From an uncultured Eubacteriaceae bacterium (GTDB lineage Bacteria > Bacillota > Clostridia > Eubacteriales > UBA1433), in assembly GCA_937914785.1 (NCBI GenBank), contig CALGIV010000295.1, forward strand, positions 1 to 10,119: a stretch of DNA of 10,119 nucleotides, read 5' to 3'. Shown here piece after piece: positions 6,726 through 10,119 of this stretch. The notes beneath the pieces are model-generated. The model was given only the letters and a program-made list of their open reading frames with translations. It ran no database searches and had not been told where the DNA came from. Every line of letters starts with the position of its first letter. The stretch's first letter is position 1. A program made the translations under genes and the position numbers.

Positions 6726-7035
6726 TGATGCATTGGAAGTCATCGAAAGGCTGCCGTATATCCGCACGATCCAAGCACCAAACGACAAACTTTTAGAATC
6801 ACTCTTTGAAGAAGCCATGGCCGAAGAGGACTGTATCGAACGTATAAAGATCATCAAAACATGTTACATCCGACGGCGTGACACATCTGACAAAGCCCGG
6901 CCGCTGACAAAGAAAATGCTTGAGATCGAGCGCCGCGCCCAGCAGCTTTTCTATACGGAAATCGCCTCTGCATTAAAGATCGACGAACGAGAAGTCGATG
7001 CCTTTATTCAAAAACATCTTGCCGAAAATATATAA
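6715..7035 (+). CDS. CarD C-terminal-domain-only paralogue (no RNA-polymerase-interaction domain)
   Basis: A 106-residue protein that aligns along nearly its whole length with the C-terminal half of the preceding CarD-like protein. Shared positions include NDxL (residues 23-26 here, 84-87 there), F31-x-E33, IKT (47-49), an A-x-x-L-x-Y-x-E-x-A pattern (75-84) and EV-x-x-FI (93-98). It lacks any counterpart of the N-terminal Tudor-like domain. The Arg-Arg of the neighbour (88-89) is replaced by Leu-Glu (27-28), so a DNA contact may be lost. The ATG at 6715 overlaps the upstream gene by 11 nt and has no clear ribosome binding site, suggesting translational coupling. It ends before a strong terminator. 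The frame is intact with normal codon use, so it does not look like a decaying pseudogene. A role as partner or antagonist of the full CarD is only inference. Confidence 0.82.
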   Translation: MKINDALEVIERLPYIRTIQAPNDKLLESLFEEAMAEEDCIERIKIIKTCYIRRRDTSDKARPLTKKMLEIERRAQQLFYTEIASALKIDEREVDAFIQKHLAENI

Positions 7036-7043
7036 CAATAAAT

Positions 7044-7080
7044 AAAGCACCGGTGTTCAATATAAACACCGGTGCTTTTT
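7044..7080. terminator. Bidirectional Rho-independent terminator between convergent genes
   Basis: A perfect 14-bp stem (7044-7057 with 7065-7078) closes a 7-nt loop and contains the palindrome ACCGGT in each arm. On the plus strand it ends in five T residues for the CarD-like pair. On the minus strand the flank reads TTTATTTATT, serving the RND gene whose stop is at 7092. Confidence 0.93.
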
Positions 7081-7091
7081 ATTATTGCTTT

Positions 7092-10000
7092 TTACTCGTC
7101 GGCAATAATTAAATCTTCTGATTTAACGACGCGCAACGCCTTGCGGTGCAAACCGTCATATAATACCGGCACGACAAACATCGTCATAAAGGTCGCATAA
7201 ACGAGCCCGCCGATGCACACCACGGCGACCGGCTGCAACATCTCCGCGCCAATGCCAAAGCCAATCGCCAGTGGCAGCAGTCCTAGAATTGTCGTCAACG
7301 CCGTCATCAATACGGGGCGCAGACGCGCAATACCGGCCTGAATAATTGCCTCGCGCTTCTCCATCCCATCGGCGCGCAACTGATTGATATAATCGACCAG
7401 CACAATGCCATTATTGACAATGACACCGACCAGCATAACAAACCCGACCATTGCCACAACGCTGATCTCAAACCTCGTAATAAGCAGCGCCAACAATCCG
7501 CCTGTAATCGCCAGCGGAATCGTAAACAAAACGATAAACGGCGACAGCAGTGATTGAAACTGCGCTACCATAATCAAATAAACGATCACGATGCCGAGCA
7601 TCAACACGCCGAACAGGCTCTTAATCGCCTTCATAATCGTCTCGTTTTCACCCGCATACTCAATACTTAATCCCGAGGGCAGATTATAGCCGCGAATGGC
7701 ACGCTGAATATCCGTCGATACAAGGCTGACGTTATAATCGCTGAGAATAGTCGCATCGACACTGACATAACGCCGTTGTTCCGAGCGTGAAATCGCACTC
7801 AGAGATTCCGCTTCCGTAATCGTGGCGATATCGCCGATCTTCACCGTTTTCTTTGCTCCGTCTATCATTGACGTTGTGCTGAGCTCGAATTTGCGAATAT
7901 CCTCAACCGTCATATCCCGGGCCTTCCCTGAAATAACATCCACATTCAGCGTAAAGCCTTCTTCGGTAATAGACGTCGCCGTACGCTCAATCCGCAAAGC
8001 GTTTGACAGAGCCGCATACACCTGCGCCACCGTAAACCCTTCGGCCATCGCCTTTTCCTTATTGACACTGATGCGAATCTCGGGCGTCGCATCATCTATA
8101 CTGCCCGTTACCTCGCCGACACCCTCGACCGTTTGAATAACATCGCCGAGCTCTTTTGCAGCGCGCTGCATTTCATCCAGGTCTTTACCGTAAATACGCA
8201 TAGAAAACCCACTGCCGCTCAACATCGACACCGAGCCCATCGATGACGAGCCGCTGATGGAATATTCATACTCTGCGCCTTCCAGCAACGTGCCAATTTC
8301 TTTTTCTATATGCTTACCATTAACGCCGCGTGCATCGGATATCAACACATATAATACGATACTTGTAACATCCTCATTGCCACCTCCGCCGCCAAGGCCG
8401 ATGATGTCGCCCAGGCCACCGGACAACATCGCCCCCACCGTTTCAACACCCGGTATCTGACCGATTTGCTCGGCTAAAGCGTCTGTCGATGTCTCTGTAT
8501 CCTGCAGCGTATAGTCTTCCGGCATTTGCAGGCTGATCATCAACTCCGTGCTGGTCGCATCCGGCATATAAGAAAACCCTTGTGCCAGCGCAAGCGCAAC
8601 GCTGGCGACAAGCAGAACGACCGGTATTACAATGGTGAGCACACGATGTTTTAACACAAATCGCAGACCTTTTTCATATCCTTTTAAAACCGCGTCGAAC
8701 GTATTATGCTTTTTCGGTTTCGCTTTCTCAAGGAGACCGGACGACATCGCCGGAATCAATGTCAAGGCAATCAACAGGCTGGCAAGCAGCGAATAAGCGA
8801 TCGTCAACGCCATATCGCTGAATAACTGCTTGGTCAGGCCGTCGACGAAGACGATCGGGAAAAACACACATATCGTTGTGAGCGTCGAAGCGGTAATCGC
8901 GCCGGCTACCTGCCCCGCACCGGATACAGCGGCTCGAACCGCCGACATCCCGTTTGCACGCAGACGATAGATGTTCTCGATGACGACGATAGAGTTGTCC
9001 ACAAGCATGCCGACCCCAACAGCCAGACCCGCAAGTGAAAACACATTCAACGAAACACCGGAAAAATACATCAACACGAGCGCAAACGTCACACTGATCG
9101 GAATGCTGCAGGCAACGATAAACGTCGGGCGAATATCTTTTAAGAAAAACAACAGGATAATAATGGCCAACACAGCACCGATTAACAGGTTATTCATTAC
9201 CGTGCCGACGACAACATTGATATAATCACCCTGATCCATCAGCGGCGTAAACGTCAGCCCATCGTACTTCTCTTCTAAATCCGCAAACTTTTTTGAAATA
9301 AACGCACTTGTTTCTGCCGTCGCATAATTCGACTGCTTGTTAAAACTGAGCACAACGCCATCGCGTCCATCGATTTTTGCATAAATTTCTGCTGAATTGT
9401 CAATGACAAACACATCCGCTACATCGGATAAGTAAATCGGCCCGACGTCGCTGAGTCCAATATCAAACAACAACATATTTTTAACTTCGTCCGATGTATT
9501 GATCTTATCGCCAACACGCACGAGGTAGTCGATGCCACCCTGCTCGACATAACCGGCCGGCATTGAAAAGTTCTGAGCTGCCAGTATAGACGAGACGTTG
9601 TCGATAGTAACCATCTCGTTCATATCCGCCTTATCGTAAGCCCCCTGAACATTGTCCTCAATTTCACTTAAAGAACTGCGCAGCTGCACCAGCGTACTGT
9701 CTAATGTACCTTCCGTCACGGCCAGCTCGGTCAGCGAAGAATAAATCTTACTGTTGCCGGCAGTCTCCATCTCGCTGATCAACAACAGCGCATCGTTAAT
9801 AGAGCTGGGATCCAGTTGCTCGATCATCGCTTCCAGCTGCGCGATACCGCCTTTGATTTCCTCAATTCCATCCGACAGTTGCGCAAGTACCGCATCCAAG
9901 TCATCAATTCCCATCACCGACAAGCTCACATCGATCAATTCAAGTGCGGCAACTGCCTGAATATAGGCCACGGAGTTCTCCTGACCCTGTTCTTTCAGCA

Positions 10001-10119
10001 AAGCAATTTGCGCGATAAGTCCGTCACGCGCCGCTTTTAATTGTGATAGCTGGTCGTATTTTTCTTCGAGTTCAGCCAGTTGCGCACTCAATTCTTCAAT
10101 CTGCTTGACCATCGCCAGC
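7092..10119 (-). CDS. RND-superfamily efflux transporter permease with coiled-coil insert (5' end beyond the window)
   Basis: Proton-driven exporter of the HAE1/SwrC-like type; 1008 residues are visible. The frame is open to the right edge and the first transmembrane helix and first porter subdomain are missing, so the ATG at 10112 is internal; numbering here counts from it. About 1-160 is a helical, heptad-rich insert (IEELSAQLAELEEKYDQL at 5-22; a return helix near 120-155). Then come porter residues DNVSSILAAQNFSMPAGYV (171-189), helices TM2-TM6 (about 304-456) with LVDNSIVVIENIYR (370-383), TM7 near 490-510, a second porter/docking region with a Gly-rich loop (565-578), and TM8-TM12 (about 829-985). 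The TM4 proton-relay pair is Asp372-Asn373 instead of Asp-Asp, and the TM10 Lys of AcrB is Asn900; both look usual for Gram-positive members. Substrate unknown (drugs, lipopeptides or lipids). A membrane-fusion partner, if any, lies outside. Confidence 0.92.
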   Translation of the reverse strand, partial: LAMVKQIEELSAQLAELEEKYDQLSQLKAARDGLIAQIALLKEQGQENSVAYIQAVAALELIDVSLSVMGIDDLDAVLAQLSDGIEEIKGGIAQLEAMIEQLDPSSINDALLLISEMETAGNSKIYSSLTELAVTEGTLDSTLVQLRSSLSEIEDNVQGAYDKADMNEMVTIDNVSSILAAQNFSMPAGYVEQGGIDYLVRVGDKINTSDEVKNMLLFDIGLSDVGPIYLSDVADVFVIDNSAEIYAKIDGRDGVVLSFNKQSNYATAETSAFISKKFADLEEKYDGLTFTPLMDQGDYINVVVGTVMNNLLIGAVLAIIILLFFLKDIRPTFIVACSIPISVTFALVLMYFSGVSLNVFSLAGLAVGVGMLVDNSIVVIENIYRLRANGMSAVRAAVSGAGQVAGAITASTLTTICVFFPIVFVDGLTKQLFSDMALTIAYSLLASLLIALTLIPAMSSGLLEKAKPKKHNTFDAVLKGYEKGLRFVLKHRVLTIVIPVVLLVASVALALAQGFSYMPDATSTELMISLQMPEDYTLQDTETSTDALAEQIGQIPGVETVGAMLSGGLGDIIGLGGGGGNEDVTSIVLYVLISDARGVNGKHIEKEIGTLLEGAEYEYSISGSSSMGSVSMLSGSGFSMRIYGKDLDEMQRAAKELGDVIQTVEGVGEVTGSIDDATPEIRISVNKEKAMAEGFTVAQVYAALSNALRIERTATSITEEGFTLNVDVISGKARDMTVEDIRKFELSTTSMIDGAKKTVKIGDIATITEAESLSAISRSEQRRYVSVDATILSDYNVSLVSTDIQRAIRGYNLPSGLSIEYAGENETIMKAIKSLFGVLMLGIVIVYLIMVAQFQSLLSPFIVLFTIPLAITGGLLALLITRFEISVVAMVGFVMLVGVIVNNGIVLVDYINQLRADGMEKREAIIQAGIARLRPVLMTALTTILGLLPLAIGFGIGAEMLQPVAVVCIGGLVYATFMTMFVVPVLYDGLHRKALRVVKSEDLIIADE

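Noticed and set aside
7822..9225. Plus-strand open frames opposite the RND exporter
   Set aside because: They are antisense shadows of a long, well-supported coding frame and are Ser/Pro/Thr-rich as expected for complement reading.
1..10119. tRNA, rRNA, CRISPR array, insertion sequence or attachment site
   Set aside because: I looked for cloverleaf-like ends, regularly spaced repeats, transposase motifs and terminal inverted repeats and saw none. A tRNAscan or ISfinder search would settle weak cases.

Overview
The window looks like a chromosomal segment of a Gram-positive, probably anaerobic Firmicute of the Clostridia type (low to moderate confidence). The grounds are strong AGGAGG-type ribosome binding sites, a lipoprotein solute-binding protein, a CarD-family regulator of the clostridial kind, and a single-chain RND exporter with a coiled-coil insert. 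The genes have intermediate base composition. The only long gene-free stretch (about 5527-6197) is clearly AT-rich. No insertion sequence, CRISPR array, tRNA, rRNA or phage gene is visible.

Left part (1-5640, all minus strand): a complete high-affinity branched-chain (or other hydrophobic) amino-acid ABC importer in transcription order livJ (binding lipoprotein), livH, livM (permeases), livG, livF (ATPases). It is driven by a good sigma-A-like promoter at about 5606-5634. Within the operon, livJ and livH are separated by a 109-nt gap holding a strong hairpin. livH-livM is 11 nt apart, livM-livG overlap by 1 nt, and livG-livF overlap by 8 nt with a TTG start for livF. A Rho-independent terminator follows livF. 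Only about 20 nt after its T-run begins a DMT/EamA-family transporter gene that runs off the left edge.

Middle (5527-6197): an AT-rich divergent intergenic region with the liv promoter on one side. On the other side are candidate plus-strand promoters, A-tracts, palindromes and a structured leader for the next gene.

Right part: two overlapping plus-strand genes (6198-6725, 6715-7035). The first is a full CarD/CdnL-type RNA-polymerase-binding regulator. The second is a short paralogue of only its C-terminal helical half, lacking the RNA-polymerase-interaction domain. I regard this pair as the most unusual feature here. A near-perfect bidirectional terminator (7044-7080) separates them from a convergent, 5'-truncated minus-strand gene. 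That gene encodes a large RND-superfamily exporter whose visible part opens inside a coiled-coil insertion in the extracytoplasmic porter/docking region.

Functionally the window combines amino-acid import, a possible metabolite exporter (EamA), a global transcription modulator pair and a multidrug or lipid-type exporter. There is no strong evidence that these four units form one system.
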